Positions 8,739-17,561 of a DNA stretch of 64,000 nt are shown here, one piece after another. Under the pieces are notes generated by a model. The model saw only the letters and a list, made by a program, of their open reading frames with translations, did no database searches and was not told where the DNA came from. The first letter of the stretch is position 1, and the number at the start of each line of letters is the position of its first letter. The translations under genes and the position numbers were made by a program. This DNA is from Pseudomonas psychrophila HA-4 (lineage in GTDB: Bacteria; Pseudomonadota; Gammaproteobacteria; Pseudomonadales; Pseudomonadaceae): assembly GCF_000282975.1 (NCBI RefSeq), contig NZ_ALJC01000120.1, positions 39,742 to 103,741 on the forward strand, given 5' to 3'.

Positions 8739-8764
8739 ACAACAGCCCGCAAGCGGGCTGTTGT
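8739..8764 (-). terminator. Intrinsic terminator after adk
   Basis: A perfect 12-bp stem (ACAACAGCCCGC and its complement, tight loop) is followed on the minus strand by TTGTTTATA. It lies 21 nt after the adk stop and ahead of tsaB, so tsaB is probably partly uncoupled from adk. Confidence 0.75.
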
Positions 8765-8784
8765 CAAACGTCAAAATCGACTTA

Positions 8785-9432
8785 TCAGCTCAATGCTTCA
8801 AGCACTTTGGCAGTGATCGATTCAACCGAGCCAACGCCTTCAACGTGGCTGTACTTCGGCTTGCCTTGGGCGGCAGCCAGCTCCTGGTAGAAGTCCACCA
8901 GCGGCTTGGTTTGCGAATGGTAAACCGACAAGCGGTGACGAACGGTTTCTTCGGTGTCGTCTTTGCGCTGCACCAGGTCTTCACCGGTCACATCGTCTTT
9001 GCCCTCAACCTTTGGCGGGTTGTAAACGGTGTGGTAAACGCGGCCCGACGCTTCGTGCACACGACGGCCAGCAATACGCTGAACGATTTCTTCGTCTTCA
9101 ACGGCGATTTCCAGCACGTGATCCAGCTCAACGCCATTTTTTACCAGCGCTTGTGCTTGAGGAATGGTGCGTGGAAAACCGTCAAACAGGAAACCGTTAA
9201 CGCAGTCAGGCTGAGCGATGCGCTCTTTAACCAGATTGATGATCAAATCGTCAGAAACCAGACCACCGCTGTCCATCACGCCTTTAGCGATAAGACCCAG
9301 TTCGGTGCCGGCCTTTACGGCTGCACGCAACATATCGCCAGTGGAGATTTGCGGGATGCCAAATTTTTCAGTGATGAACTTTGCCTGAGTACCTTTACCG
9401 GCCCCGGGAGCTCCCAGCAGAATTACGCGCAT
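8785..9432 (-). CDS. adk: Adenylate kinase
   Basis: A 215-residue long-form adenylate kinase, which interconverts ATP+AMP and 2 ADP in the cytoplasm. The P-loop GAPGAGKGT is at residues 7-15, the AMP-binding region follows (STGDMLRAAV), then the FPRT motif near 85-88 and the LID domain (about 122-159), which here lacks the four zinc cysteines. The start at 9432 (MRVILLGAPG) has a GAGGAG site; the longer frame adds 46 unrelated residues. Its own 285-bp upstream gap to ppc should hold the promoter. Confidence 0.97.
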   Translation of the reverse strand: MRVILLGAPGAGKGTQAKFITEKFGIPQISTGDMLRAAVKAGTELGLIAKGVMDSGGLVSDDLIINLVKERIAQPDCVNGFLFDGFPRTIPQAQALVKNGVELDHVLEIAVEDEEIVQRIAGRRVHEASGRVYHTVYNPPKVEGKDDVTGEDLVQRKDDTEETVRHRLSVYHSQTKPLVDFYQELAAAQGKPKYSHVEGVGSVESITAKVLEALS

Positions 9433-9717
9433 CGATGTGCTCCTCAATTTTTTATTTAAGTGACAACAGACTCGCCTCTTTGGGCCAATCTCAAAATCGG
9501 GTGATGGCCGCATAAATGGCCAAGGGCTGATCAAGATACACAGCAGGCCCGGACCACACAAGCAGGCCAAAGTAGGATTAATCAGTGCTAAACCCGCCCT
9601 TGCGACCCGGTGTCACAGGTCGCAACCCCGTCTCAAACTGTCGCGCCAACGCGTGACCGAGCACCAAAAAGGCTCGTAGCAAGGCACCTTGACGCGACAT
9701 ATGACTGACCCCGGTAC

Positions 9718-12348
9718 TTAACCCGTGTTACGTAAGCCCGCCGCGATCCCGGCCACAGTGACCAGCAACGCTTGTTCCAGAGGGCTGTCCTGGGCCGCCT
9801 GCTGACGCCGCGAACGCGCCAAAAGCTCGGCCTGCAACAGATGCAGGGGGTCAAGGTAGGTGTTGCGCAAGCGAATGAACTCCAGGGTGTCCGGGCTGTG
9901 CGCCATCAGTTGCGACTGGCCGGTCAAACCCAATACCACGTCGCACGCCTGCGACAATAAGTCGCGTAACTGCGCACCCAAAGGCAGCAGTTCTGGGGCC
10001 ACTAAACGCTCGTCATAGAGTCGGGCAATATCGGCATCGGCTTTAGCCAAGACCATTTCCAGCATGTCGATACGGGTTCGGAAAAACGGCCACTGCTCGC
10101 GCATTTGCGCCAGCTGCTCGCCCTCTCCACGCTCAAGCGCCCGACTTAGAGCGGTTTCCCAGCCAAGCCAAGCAGGCAACATAAGACGGGTTTGGGTCCA
10201 GCCGAAGATCCACGGGATCGCGCGCAAACTTTCAATTCCGCCTGCACGGCGTTTGGCTGGACGACTGCCCAACGGTAAACGGCCCAGCTCTTGTTCCGGG
10301 GTGGACTGACGGAAATATTCGACGAACTGCGGGTTATCACGCACCACCGCACGGTAAGCCTTAACCCCGTCGGCGGCCAATTCGTCCATCAGCACGCGCC
10401 AACCTGGCTCTGGAAGAGGTGGCGGCAGCAATGTCGCTTCGAGCACTGCTGACAGGTACAGATTGAGGTTCTGCTCGGCGATGTCCGGCAGGCCGAATTT
10501 GAAGCGAATCATCTCGCCCTGCTCCGTGGTGCGGAAACGCCCCGCCACCGAGCCCGGCGGCTGCGACAGAATGGCTTCGTGGGCTGGACCACCGCCGCGC
10601 CCCACGGTGCCACCACGGCCGTGAAACAACAGCAGTTCGACGTCTTGTTCGCGACAGATATTGACTAAGTTTTCCTGCGCCCGGTACTGCGCCCAAGCGG
10701 CGGCTGTGGTGCCTGCATCCTTGGCCGAATCCGAATAGCCGATCATCACTTCCTGCGGCCCATGCAAGCGGGCGCGATAGCCTGGCAGCAACAAAAGACG
10801 CTCAATCACAGGCCCGGCGTGGTCCAGGTCAGCCAGGGTTTCAAACAGCGGCACCACGCGCATCGGACGTTCAAGCCCGGCCTCTTTGAGCAGTAATTGC
10901 ACGGCCAGTACGTCTGAGGCAGCCCCTGCCATCGAGATCACGTAAGACCCCAGCGAAGCCCCCGGTGCAGCCGCCACTTCACGGCACGTGGCCAGCACCT
11001 CGGCGGTCTCGGCGCCGGGTTTGAAGTAACCCGGCAACAGTGGCCGGCGATTGCTCAATTCGCGCATCAGGAAGATCAGCCGCGCATCTTCGTCCCAGTC
11101 TTCATAGCGACCGAGGCCTAGATAATCAGTGATTTCAGTCATGGCCGAGGTATGACGGGCCGCATCCTGACGCACATCAAGGCGCACCAGAAACAAGCCA
11201 AACGTCACGGCCCGGCGCAGGCAATCGAGCAGTGGACCATCAGCAATCACGCCCATTCCACAGGCATGCAGCGAGTCATAACAGCGCTTTAATGGCGCCA
11301 GCAGGTCTTGGTTATCGCGCAACACCCCCTCGGGTGCAGGCTGCGCGTTGTTCAAGGAACTCTGCGCCCAGGCGCGGGTGATGCGCAGGCGTTCACGCAA
11401 TTGTTTGAGCACCGCCCGATAGGGTTCGACACTCTCCCCCGCCACCGCCAGAAGCGCCGGTGTGGCCTGCTGCATCGACAAATCGGCGGCGAGCTTATCA
11501 ATGTCGCGCAGGTACAAATCAGCCGCCATCCAGCGCGCTAGCAACAGCACTTCACGGGTAACGCTGGCCGTGACATTCGGGTTGCCATCCCGGTCGCCGC
11601 CCATCCAGGAAGCAAATCGAATTGGCGCGGCTTCCAACGGCAAATGCAGGCCAGTGGCGTCATATAGGGCCGCGTCGGTCGCTCGCATCATGTTCGGCAC
11701 GGCTTGCCACAGTGAGTGTTCAATGACCGCAAAACCCCATTTGGCCTCGTCCACGGGCGTGGGCCGGGTGCGGCGGATTTCTTCGGTATGCCAGGCTTCC
11801 GCTATCAGGCGCTGCAAGCGTTGCTCGATCCGCGACTTCTCGGACAGGGTCAAATCCCGATGGTCCTGGGCCGCCAGTTGCTCGGCAATCGCATCGTATT
11901 TCTGAATCAGGGTGCGGCGCGTGACTTCGGTCGGGTGCGCAGTCAGCACCAGTTCGATGTCTAGGCGGCTGAGTTGTCGCGCCAGCGACTCGGCCCCATG
12001 GCCTGCTGCCAACAGCCGCGCCAGCAAGGTCGGCAGCACTTGAGATTCAAAAGGCTGCGGCTCGTCATCGTCGCGACGGTGAATCAACTGGTATTGCTCG
12101 GCGATGTTGGCTAGGTTCAAAAACTGGTTGAACGCTCGGGCCACGGGCAACACATCGTCATCGCTCAAGGCATCTAGAATTGCACTCAACTCCGCGCCCG
12201 TCGTGCCACGCCGGTCATCCTTGGCGCCCTGGCGGATCCGTTCGATTTTGGCGAGAAACGCTTCGCCGTATTGGTCACGAATCGTATTACCCAACAGCTC
12301 ACCCAGCAGGTGAACATCATCGCGCAAGCGTGCATCAATATCGGTCAT
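9718..12348 (-). CDS. ppc: Phosphoenolpyruvate carboxylase
   Basis: This 876-residue enzyme adds bicarbonate to phosphoenolpyruvate to give oxaloacetate, refilling the TCA cycle. The catalytic His motif VLTAHPTEVTRRT (near 135) and the Gly-rich loop FHGRGGTVGRGGGPAH (near 575) are intact, and the C-terminus ends in RNTG, as usual. Two in-frame TTG codons precede the ATG at 12348; the ATG was chosen because a GGAG site sits 9 nt before it. It is divergent from the lipoprotein gene at 12619. Confidence 0.97.
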   Translation of the reverse strand: MTDIDARLRDDVHLLGELLGNTIRDQYGEAFLAKIERIRQGAKDDRRGTTGAELSAILDALSDDDVLPVARAFNQFLNLANIAEQYQLIHRRDDDEPQPFESQVLPTLLARLLAAGHGAESLARQLSRLDIELVLTAHPTEVTRRTLIQKYDAIAEQLAAQDHRDLTLSEKSRIEQRLQRLIAEAWHTEEIRRTRPTPVDEAKWGFAVIEHSLWQAVPNMMRATDAALYDATGLHLPLEAAPIRFASWMGGDRDGNPNVTASVTREVLLLARWMAADLYLRDIDKLAADLSMQQATPALLAVAGESVEPYRAVLKQLRERLRITRAWAQSSLNNAQPAPEGVLRDNQDLLAPLKRCYDSLHACGMGVIADGPLLDCLRRAVTFGLFLVRLDVRQDAARHTSAMTEITDYLGLGRYEDWDEDARLIFLMRELSNRRPLLPGYFKPGAETAEVLATCREVAAAPGASLGSYVISMAGAASDVLAVQLLLKEAGLERPMRVVPLFETLADLDHAGPVIERLLLLPGYRARLHGPQEVMIGYSDSAKDAGTTAAAWAQYRAQENLVNICREQDVELLLFHGRGGTVGRGGGPAHEAILSQPPGSVAGRFRTTEQGEMIRFKFGLPDIAEQNLNLYLSAVLEATLLPPPLPEPGWRVLMDELAADGVKAYRAVVRDNPQFVEYFRQSTPEQELGRLPLGSRPAKRRAGGIESLRAIPWIFGWTQTRLMLPAWLGWETALSRALERGEGEQLAQMREQWPFFRTRIDMLEMVLAKADADIARLYDERLVAPELLPLGAQLRDLLSQACDVVLGLTGQSQLMAHSPDTLEFIRLRNTYLDPLHLLQAELLARSRRQQAAQDSPLEQALLVTVAGIAAGLRNTG

Positions 12349-12501
12349 CAACAATTTCTCCAGCAGATTCTGGGGGGCCAGCTAGTGTATTCAGAGTGCG
12401 TTGCAACTGCGGTGTGTGGCAAGCCGCTAGCGAGGCAAATCTTTAAATCACGCCTGACCAATCAGTCAGAAAATTTTTGGCAATTTGCCATCTTTTTTTT
12501 T

Positions 12502-12529
12502 GAACTATTCAAAATTTGTTCAGGTCACA
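12502..12529 (+). promoter_or_regulatory. Possible AlgU (sigma-22) promoter upstream of the lipoprotein pair
   Basis: GAACTA (12502-12507) and TCACA (12525-12529) are separated by 17 nt, close to the AlgU pattern GAACTT-N16/17-TCTGA. P. aeruginosa lptF is AlgU-controlled, which makes this plausible, but the -10 half is only a partial match. The 270-bp ppc-lipoprotein gap also contains a T-run (12491-12501) and the AAGGAG site at 12606-12611. Confidence 0.35.
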
Positions 12530-12618
12530 GCCTTTAACCATCACTGCTCGAACCTGTGTCCAACACTCCAGGTAACGCGAAGGTAGTGATGGATATGATG
12601 TTTTTAAGGAGTTTCCTA

Positions 12619-13032
12619 ATGGAGTTGAAGACCATGATGACCCGCACTGTCAACACTACATCACCTCGCCTGCGCGGGCTGAAACTGGCTGCACTGGCGA
12701 TCGGTGCCACCTTCGTTTTAGCCGGTTGTGCAGGCAACCCGCCCTCCGAGCAATACGCTGTGACGCAATCGGCCGTGAATAACGCCGTCAGCGCTGGCGG
12801 TACCGAATACGCTCCAGTGGAAATGAAGTCTGCCCAAGACAAGCTCAAACAAGCTGAACTTGCCATGCATGACAAAAAATATGACGAAGCCCGTCGCTTG
12901 TCCGAACAAGCTGAGTGGGACGCTCGTGTAGCAGAACGTAAAGCCCAAGCCGCTAAAGCCGAGAAGGCCGTTCAGGATGCTCAGAAAGCCGTTCAGCAAC
13001 TGCGTCAAGAAGGCATGCGCGGCCTGCAGTAA
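12619..13032 (+). CDS. DUF4398 domain lipoprotein
   Basis: A 137-residue lipoprotein. The signal peptide ends in a lipobox (VLAGC, Cys37) and is followed by an Ala/Lys/Glu/Gln-rich helical region (about 60-135) of the DUF4398 type, probably a coiled coil. The start at 12619 was chosen because AAGGAG ends 7 nt before it; an in-frame ATG at 12556 has no such site. It lies 66 bp upstream of lptF and is very likely cotranscribed. No enzymatic role is visible; an envelope structural role is inferred. Confidence 0.87.
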   Translation: MELKTMMTRTVNTTSPRLRGLKLAALAIGATFVLAGCAGNPPSEQYAVTQSAVNNAVSAGGTEYAPVEMKSAQDKLKQAELAMHDKKYDEARRLSEQAEWDARVAERKAQAAKAEKAVQDAQKAVQQLRQEGMRGLQ

Positions 13033-13098
13033 TAGCCGCCCCTCTTTGATCGCAACTGGCGACACAGCATTCCTAATCGATAGAAAGGACTAACTATT

Positions 13099-13878
13099 AT
13101 GCGCAATACAGTATTGATCCCTGCCCTGTTGGCTCTGAGCGTTGGCTTGGCAGCGTGCTCGCACCAGCCAAACGTCAACCTAGAAAACGCCAAGACCAAC
13201 TACTCGGCCCTGCAAACCAACCCTGAAGCAACCAAGGTTGCCGCGCTGGAAACCAAAGATGCTGGCGAGTGGCTGGACAAGGCTGAAAAGGCTTATCTGA
13301 ACAAAGATAAGGAGTCCAAAGTCGATCAACTGGCTTACCTGACCAACCAACGTATTGAACTGGCCAAGCAAACCATCGCCCTGCGCACTGCTGAAAACCA
13401 GTTGAAAAGCGCTGGCTCCGATCGTGCTCAGGCGCTGCTGGACGCTCGTGACGCTCAGATCAAGCAACTGCGCGGTATGAACGCCAAACAAACCGAGCGC
13501 GGCACCTTGGTAACTTTTGGTGACGTGTTGTTCCAGTTCGGTAAATCCGACCTGCAGCCCAACGCTCGCAACAACATCAGTACCCTGGCCAACTACCTGA
13601 TCCAAAACCCGGATCGCAAGGTGATTGTTGAGGGTTACACCGACAGCGTAGGTTCTGCTGCCTTCAACCAGACCCTGTCTGAGCGCCGTGCCAACTCCGT
13701 GCGTACTGCACTGGTTAAAGCAGGCGTAGACCCAAGCCGCATCGTGGCCCAAGGCTATGGCAAGGAATACCCGGTAGCCAGCAACGCCACTGATTCTGGT
13801 CGTGCTCAGAACCGTCGCGTTGAAGTGACCATCTCGAACGACAACCAGCCGGTAGCGCCGCGTTCGTCGATGCAGTAA
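13099..13878 (+). CDS. lptF: Outer-membrane OmpA-family lipoprotein LptF
   Basis: A 259-residue lipoprotein with a lipobox (LAAC, Cys20), an N-terminal helical DUF4398-like region (about 25-125) and a C-terminal OmpA-like peptidoglycan-binding domain (about 134-248; EGYTDSVGSAAFNQTLSERR and the closing AQNRRVEV are typical). It should tether the outer membrane to the cell wall. In P. aeruginosa the orthologue LptF is an AlgU-regulated lipotoxin that helps survival under stress. An AGAAAGGA site precedes the start, and a strong terminator follows the stop. Confidence 0.92.
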   Translation: MRNTVLIPALLALSVGLAACSHQPNVNLENAKTNYSALQTNPEATKVAALETKDAGEWLDKAEKAYLNKDKESKVDQLAYLTNQRIELAKQTIALRTAENQLKSAGSDRAQALLDARDAQIKQLRGMNAKQTERGTLVTFGDVLFQFGKSDLQPNARNNISTLANYLIQNPDRKVIVEGYTDSVGSAAFNQTLSERRANSVRTALVKAGVDPSRIVAQGYGKEYPVASNATDSGRAQNRRVEVTISNDNQPVAPRSSMQ

Positions 13879-13896
13879 AACGCTAAGCGTTAACTG

Positions 13897-13930
13897 AAAA
13901 GCCCCGCCTGAGTGATCAGGCGGGGCTTTT
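13897..13930 (+). terminator. Intrinsic terminator after lptF
   Basis: An 11-bp G/C-rich stem (GCCCCGCCTGA with its complement, loop GTGA) is flanked by AAAA and TTTT, so it can work in both directions. It is 18 nt past the lptF stop. The following 180 bp to the next gene hold no gene that I can support. Confidence 0.92.
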
Positions 13931-14111
13931 TATTGGATGCCGATGTCGGGCGTAGGTGCGAGAACGGATATGCACTTAAATCAAGAGCCCCCTCAACACG
14001 CCTCTCTCGAAGGAGAGGGAATCGATTGGGGGATGCTGTCGATTATCGGCAGCCTGTTTACTGCGCGACAGCGCGGCGTCGAAGACGGGGCGGCCTCTGC
14101 TACTGATGTTT

Positions 14112-14438
14112 TTACTGTTCCAGCTTCGGGGTTTCCTGCCCCATGCAGTGCACGGCCTGTTTCTTGTTGTTAACCAACACGCCAGTCAGGCCTTTTTGCT
14201 CGGTGTCGAACAACACCACAATCCCATCAACGCACTGCGCCACCTGAGTGGCCGGTGTCAGGGAGATTTTGTAGTCTTCGCCAGGAATGGTCTTGAGCAT
14301 GGTGAAATCGCTCAGCAACAACGCATCTTCAGGCTTGGCGAAATGCAGATAGCCGTAGTACCACAGGCAGCCCACCGTGCCGATGATAGTGCCGATGCCT
14401 GTGATGATCAGCGGGATGGCGTTACGTTCTTCACTCAT
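14112..14438 (-). CDS. Hypothetical single-pass membrane protein
   Basis: A 108-residue protein with one N-terminal membrane segment (about residues 9-29, Ile/Gly-rich) and a hydrophilic C-terminal part with two Cys (near 69 and 98). The start codon overlaps the stop of the upstream hydrolase gene (ATGA), which indicates translational coupling. P. aeruginosa has a hypothetical gene in the same place. I do not recognise a family; a role together with the hydrolase is inference from the overlap. Confidence 0.75.
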   Translation of the reverse strand: MSEERNAIPLIITGIGTIIGTVGCLWYYGYLHFAKPEDALLLSDFTMLKTIPGEDYKISLTPATQVAQCVDGIVVLFDTEQKGLTGVLVNNKKQAVHCMGQETPKLEQ

Positions 14439-15352
14439 TGCAGGTTCTCTGTTCCAAGGTCTGTCGTCGAATTCGAGGTGGCCGGGTAATTGGGGATCTC
14501 CCCCAGACGCCGCACGCCATTGAAGTGTTGCGGGTCGTCCAAGTAACGCAGCATCACCTGGCGCCAGGTTGGGTCGGCAAACGTCTGTACATGGCCGCCT
14601 CGGGTCAGTTGCAGCACTTTAGGAGGCGGTGCGGCCTGATACAGACGGATGCCATTGGACAGCGGCACGATCGGGTCATCCAGGCTGTGGAAGATCAGCA
14701 TCGGCGTCCCACCCATTTCGGGCATTGCATACACGGCACTGTCGGCGTCTGGCACTAGCCACGACAGCGGCACTTGTAGCGGCCAGGTCAGCCACGACGT
14801 GCTCAAGGCAAACTGCCCCACTTCGCGGTAACTGGCGGGAACACCATCGAGTACAACGGCCTTGAGCCGGGCACGTTGCGTCGGGTGCTGGCTCAGGTAA
14901 TGAACCCCCATCGCCCCGCCCAAGCTCTGCCCCAGCACAATCAGTGGCTGATCGCTAACCTGTGGTTGGCGCTGCAACCAGTCGAACGCAGCATCAATGT
15001 CTTGGTACACCGCAGGCAAACCGGGAGAACCGTGCGACAGGCCATACCCGCGATAGTCGAGCATCAGCACTTGATACCCCTGTTCGGGCAACCAGGCGAC
15101 AGCGCCCAAGTGATAAGCCAGGTTCCCGCCATTGCCATGCAGGTGCAGCACCGTGCCCTTGAGCGGTACGCCAGCCTTAGCCGGTAACCACCAGCCATGC
15201 AGTTGGGTGCCATCAGCAGCAGTGAGGGTCACGTCTTTATAAGACAAACCCGCAGCGGTTGGCGTGATCGGCTGGCCCGCTTCAGGATAAAACAGCAACG
15301 AGCTGCATCCGCTGAGGGTTAACAGCAGGCAGAGTACAGCCAGGGTTTTCAT
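14435..15352 (-). CDS. Alpha/beta hydrolase lipoprotein
   Basis: A 305-residue serine hydrolase with an N-terminal lipobox (LTLSGC, Cys16), so probably membrane-anchored in the envelope. The oxyanion-hole region LHGNGGN, the nucleophile elbow GQSLGG (near 143-148), the acid Asp in SLDDPIVP and the His in RGGHVQ form a complete catalytic triad. It resembles the YfhR/BEM46-like group, whose substrates are mostly unknown. Two genes are tightly coupled: this one and the small membrane protein that overlaps its end. Confidence 0.88.
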   Translation of the reverse strand: MKTLAVLCLLLTLSGCSSLLFYPEAGQPITPTAAGLSYKDVTLTAADGTQLHGWWLPAKAGVPLKGTVLHLHGNGGNLAYHLGAVAWLPEQGYQVLMLDYRGYGLSHGSPGLPAVYQDIDAAFDWLQRQPQVSDQPLIVLGQSLGGAMGVHYLSQHPTQRARLKAVVLDGVPASYREVGQFALSTSWLTWPLQVPLSWLVPDADSAVYAMPEMGGTPMLIFHSLDDPIVPLSNGIRLYQAAPPPKVLQLTRGGHVQTFADPTWRQVMLRYLDDPQHFNGVRRLGEIPNYPATSNSTTDLGTENLQ

Positions 15353-15388
15353 TCGCTGTGGCCGCCTAATGACGTGATGGAGCGTGAT

Positions 15389-16666
15389 TTACAAAATGTT
15401 CGAGTAGTCCGCTTCGATCCGGTCCAGGCTCAAGTGATTGAGGAAGTTGGAGAAGCACATCCATGCCGACAACGCATTCATGTCGCGGAACTGGTCAGGC
15501 AGGTATTTGGGTGCAACCACCAAGCCCTCATCGACCAACTGACGCAAGGTACGCATGTCTTCCAGTGTGGTTTTGCCACAGAACAACAGCGGTACCTGTT
15601 CGAGCTTGCCTTTGCGCACGGCCAACTGAATGTAGTTGTAAACCATGATGAAGCCCTTGAGGTAGGACAAGTCTTTGGTGAATGGCAGGCCATTTGGCAC
15701 AGATCCACGGAAAACCCGGCTCGCGTTGCCATAGCTTTCTGGCATCTCGAACCCTTGCTCACGGAAGAACTGATACACCTGCATGAAGTCTGCGCCCTGC
15801 TCAACCATATGGATGGCGCGGGTGCGGTTGGTCAGCTTGCGTAAACGGCTCGGGTAGGAGGCGAAGGTGATAATTTCCATCAAAATCGCCAAGCCTTCCT
15901 GGGTCACGGTCGATGACGGTGGGCCTTTAGACAAGAAGGTACAAATGGGCTGGTTTTGACCATTGAGCGTGGTGCCCACGTGCACCAGCCCTTCGTGAAC
16001 TTCCAGCGCCCGCACGTCACGCTCGTTGAACATCGCATCGGTGCGGATCTTGATGTAGTCGGCGCCTGCCGCCGCGTCCGCGACAATGCCATCAGACTCA
16101 AAGACCCGAATGGTTTCTTCGCACTCGCCAAACACTTTGTTCAGACGGCCTTGCAGCATGTTCACGGCATCTTTGGCGGTCAGATTTTTGACTTCGTCCT
16201 TGAGGTCGCCGCGCCCATCGATGTTGTCCAAGTAGTCGGACATCATCAGCCCCAAGTCGGCCAAAGTCGGGTCACCGGCATGGAAGGCGTCGGATGCCGC
16301 ACCATACAGCTCCTGGGAAATCAGCCCAAAATCTTCAGTGCCACGCGCTTCAAGCATGCGTACCACCATTCGGTATTCCTTACACATACGGCGCATGATC
16401 TGCCCGACCGGGTTGAACTGCCCCAGTTGCCGGGTGATGTCGCGCTCAATGTGCTGGAACTCAGATTTCACCGCATTGGAGTCAAAAGCCAAAGGCCGGG
16501 CCAGGTAATAGTCGCGGCTGACCGCTGGCATTTCCTTGCCCTTGGCCTTGAGAAACCCCTGACGAATGCTGTCATCCCACTTCACCGCATCCAACACGCG
16601 GATCGGGGTTTGTGCCAACACAATGCGGTCTGACAACGTGCGTATCGTGCGCTGGTAATCGTCCAC
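15389..16666 (-). CDS. DUF1704 / QEGLA-motif protein, putative zinc carboxypeptidase
   Basis: This 425-residue protein belongs to the family usually labelled flavohemoglobin expression-modulating QEGLA motif protein (DUF1704). H224-E225-x3-H229 forms an HEXXXH zinc motif and the QEGLA motif supplies E257 as a likely third ligand. The same arrangement forms the active site of the eukaryotic tubulin tyrosine carboxypeptidases MATCAP/TMCP, which carry this domain. A bacterial peptidase role is therefore plausible, but the substrate is unknown. The start is a GTG with GAGG 8 nt upstream. It follows the lipoprotein gene at 16691-17239 by 24 nt and so probably shares its transcript. The protein appears cytoplasmic. 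Confidence 0.85.
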   Translation of the reverse strand: MDDYQRTIRTLSDRIVLAQTPIRVLDAVKWDDSIRQGFLKAKGKEMPAVSRDYYLARPLAFDSNAVKSEFQHIERDITRQLGQFNPVGQIMRRMCKEYRMVVRMLEARGTEDFGLISQELYGAASDAFHAGDPTLADLGLMMSDYLDNIDGRGDLKDEVKNLTAKDAVNMLQGRLNKVFGECEETIRVFESDGIVADAAAGADYIKIRTDAMFNERDVRALEVHEGLVHVGTTLNGQNQPICTFLSKGPPSSTVTQEGLAILMEIITFASYPSRLRKLTNRTRAIHMVEQGADFMQVYQFFREQGFEMPESYGNASRVFRGSVPNGLPFTKDLSYLKGFIMVYNYIQLAVRKGKLEQVPLLFCGKTTLEDMRTLRQLVDEGLVVAPKYLPDQFRDMNALSAWMCFSNFLNHLSLDRIEADYSNIL

Positions 16667-16690
16667 CCGCAGTTCCTCGAATAAATGGGC

Positions 16691-17239
16691 TTACTTGGCC
16701 ACGCGCTGATAGCGGGCCACTTCGACAAACACATCCGAATTGGCCGGATCGTCGAGGTATGAAAAAACTGTAGCTGATGGACTATTGATCTGTACGCCCG
16801 AACCTTCAGACGTTTCGACTGGATCACCGCTCAAGGTCGATTGGCCGACCGCTTGTTTGACCTGATCCAGGTCCAGGTCGTAAACCACCAGCTCGCCATT
16901 GTCGTTCACCTCAAAGCCGTTAAGCGTGTAGTTGCCGCCCAACTTGGCAGGTAGCACCGCCGAGGCATACCAACGGCTGCCATGACGGGCAACGATAAAG
17001 GTGTAACGCTCGCGGGATTTTGGCTCGCCCTTGGGATACACCACCGCCTCATAGCGCGTCTTGTCGATGGCGCGGATAGTCAGGTTACGCGCCTGCCCCC
17101 AGGCATCCTTGCTGGTCCACTTACCCAGCAATTGTTTCGGCGCCGGTTGGGCAACAATAGGGGCCTGTTTAAAGGTGACCAGACAACCGTTCAACATCAA
17201 AAATGACAATGCCATCAGCATTACACGCCAAGCTTTCAT
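16691..17239 (-). CDS. Hypothetical lipoprotein
   Basis: A 182-residue protein with a signal peptide and lipobox (LNGC, Cys19). The rest is predicted to be beta-rich (GKWTSKDAWG, RYEAVVYPKG, GNYTLNGFEV), fitting a small lipocalin-like or barrel fold, but no family is recognised with confidence. AAGGA lies 7 nt before the ATG. It precedes the DUF1704 gene in the same direction by 24 nt. P. aeruginosa has a lipoprotein gene in this spot. Confidence 0.78.
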   Translation of the reverse strand: MKAWRVMLMALSFLMLNGCLVTFKQAPIVAQPAPKQLLGKWTSKDAWGQARNLTIRAIDKTRYEAVVYPKGEPKSRERYTFIVARHGSRWYASAVLPAKLGGNYTLNGFEVNDNGELVVYDLDLDQVKQAVGQSTLSGDPVETSEGSGVQINSPSATVFSYLDDPANSDVFVEVARYQRVAK

Positions 17240-17361
17240 GCCTGCATCCTTCTATAGAGCGGCCAGCACATTGAGTAGGGGGTGATCTTCCATCTGACTG
17301 ATAATCGCCGTCAACACTTTGGCATGATGGTGCCCTTCAATGTTGCGCGTTACGTCGATTA

Positions 17362-17501
17362 CGTAGCAGTTGCCGCAGGCTACGTCCGATTGCGAAGCGA
17401 TCGTAAATTCAGAAGGCCCGGTTATTCTGGCACACCGTGTTAGCTGGTTTTACGACGGCTACGCCGCCGGACGCAGCCTCACGGGCTCGGCAGCTGCTAC
17501 A
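17362..17501. repeat. BIME: two inverted REP units downstream of lysS
   Basis: Two diverged copies of a REP unit face each other, GTAGCAGTTGCC... (17362-17407) and ...GGCAGCTGCTAC (17448-17501). The second unit is clearly related to the one at 45545-45599. Together with the lysS terminator they fill the 322-bp gap between the lipoprotein gene and lysS; no gene is seen there. Confidence 0.8.
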
Positions 17502-17522
17502 AATCAGTGAATGGCAGGCAAT

Positions 17523-17550
17523 AAAAAACCGCCTGAATCGGCGGTTTTTT
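17523..17550 (-). terminator. Intrinsic terminator after lysS
   Basis: AAAAAACCGCC and GGCGGTTTTTT enclose a 6-nt loop, 11 nt past the lysS stop. The A and T runs make it bidirectional. Confidence 0.93.
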
Positions 17551-17561
17551 ATACAGCATCG

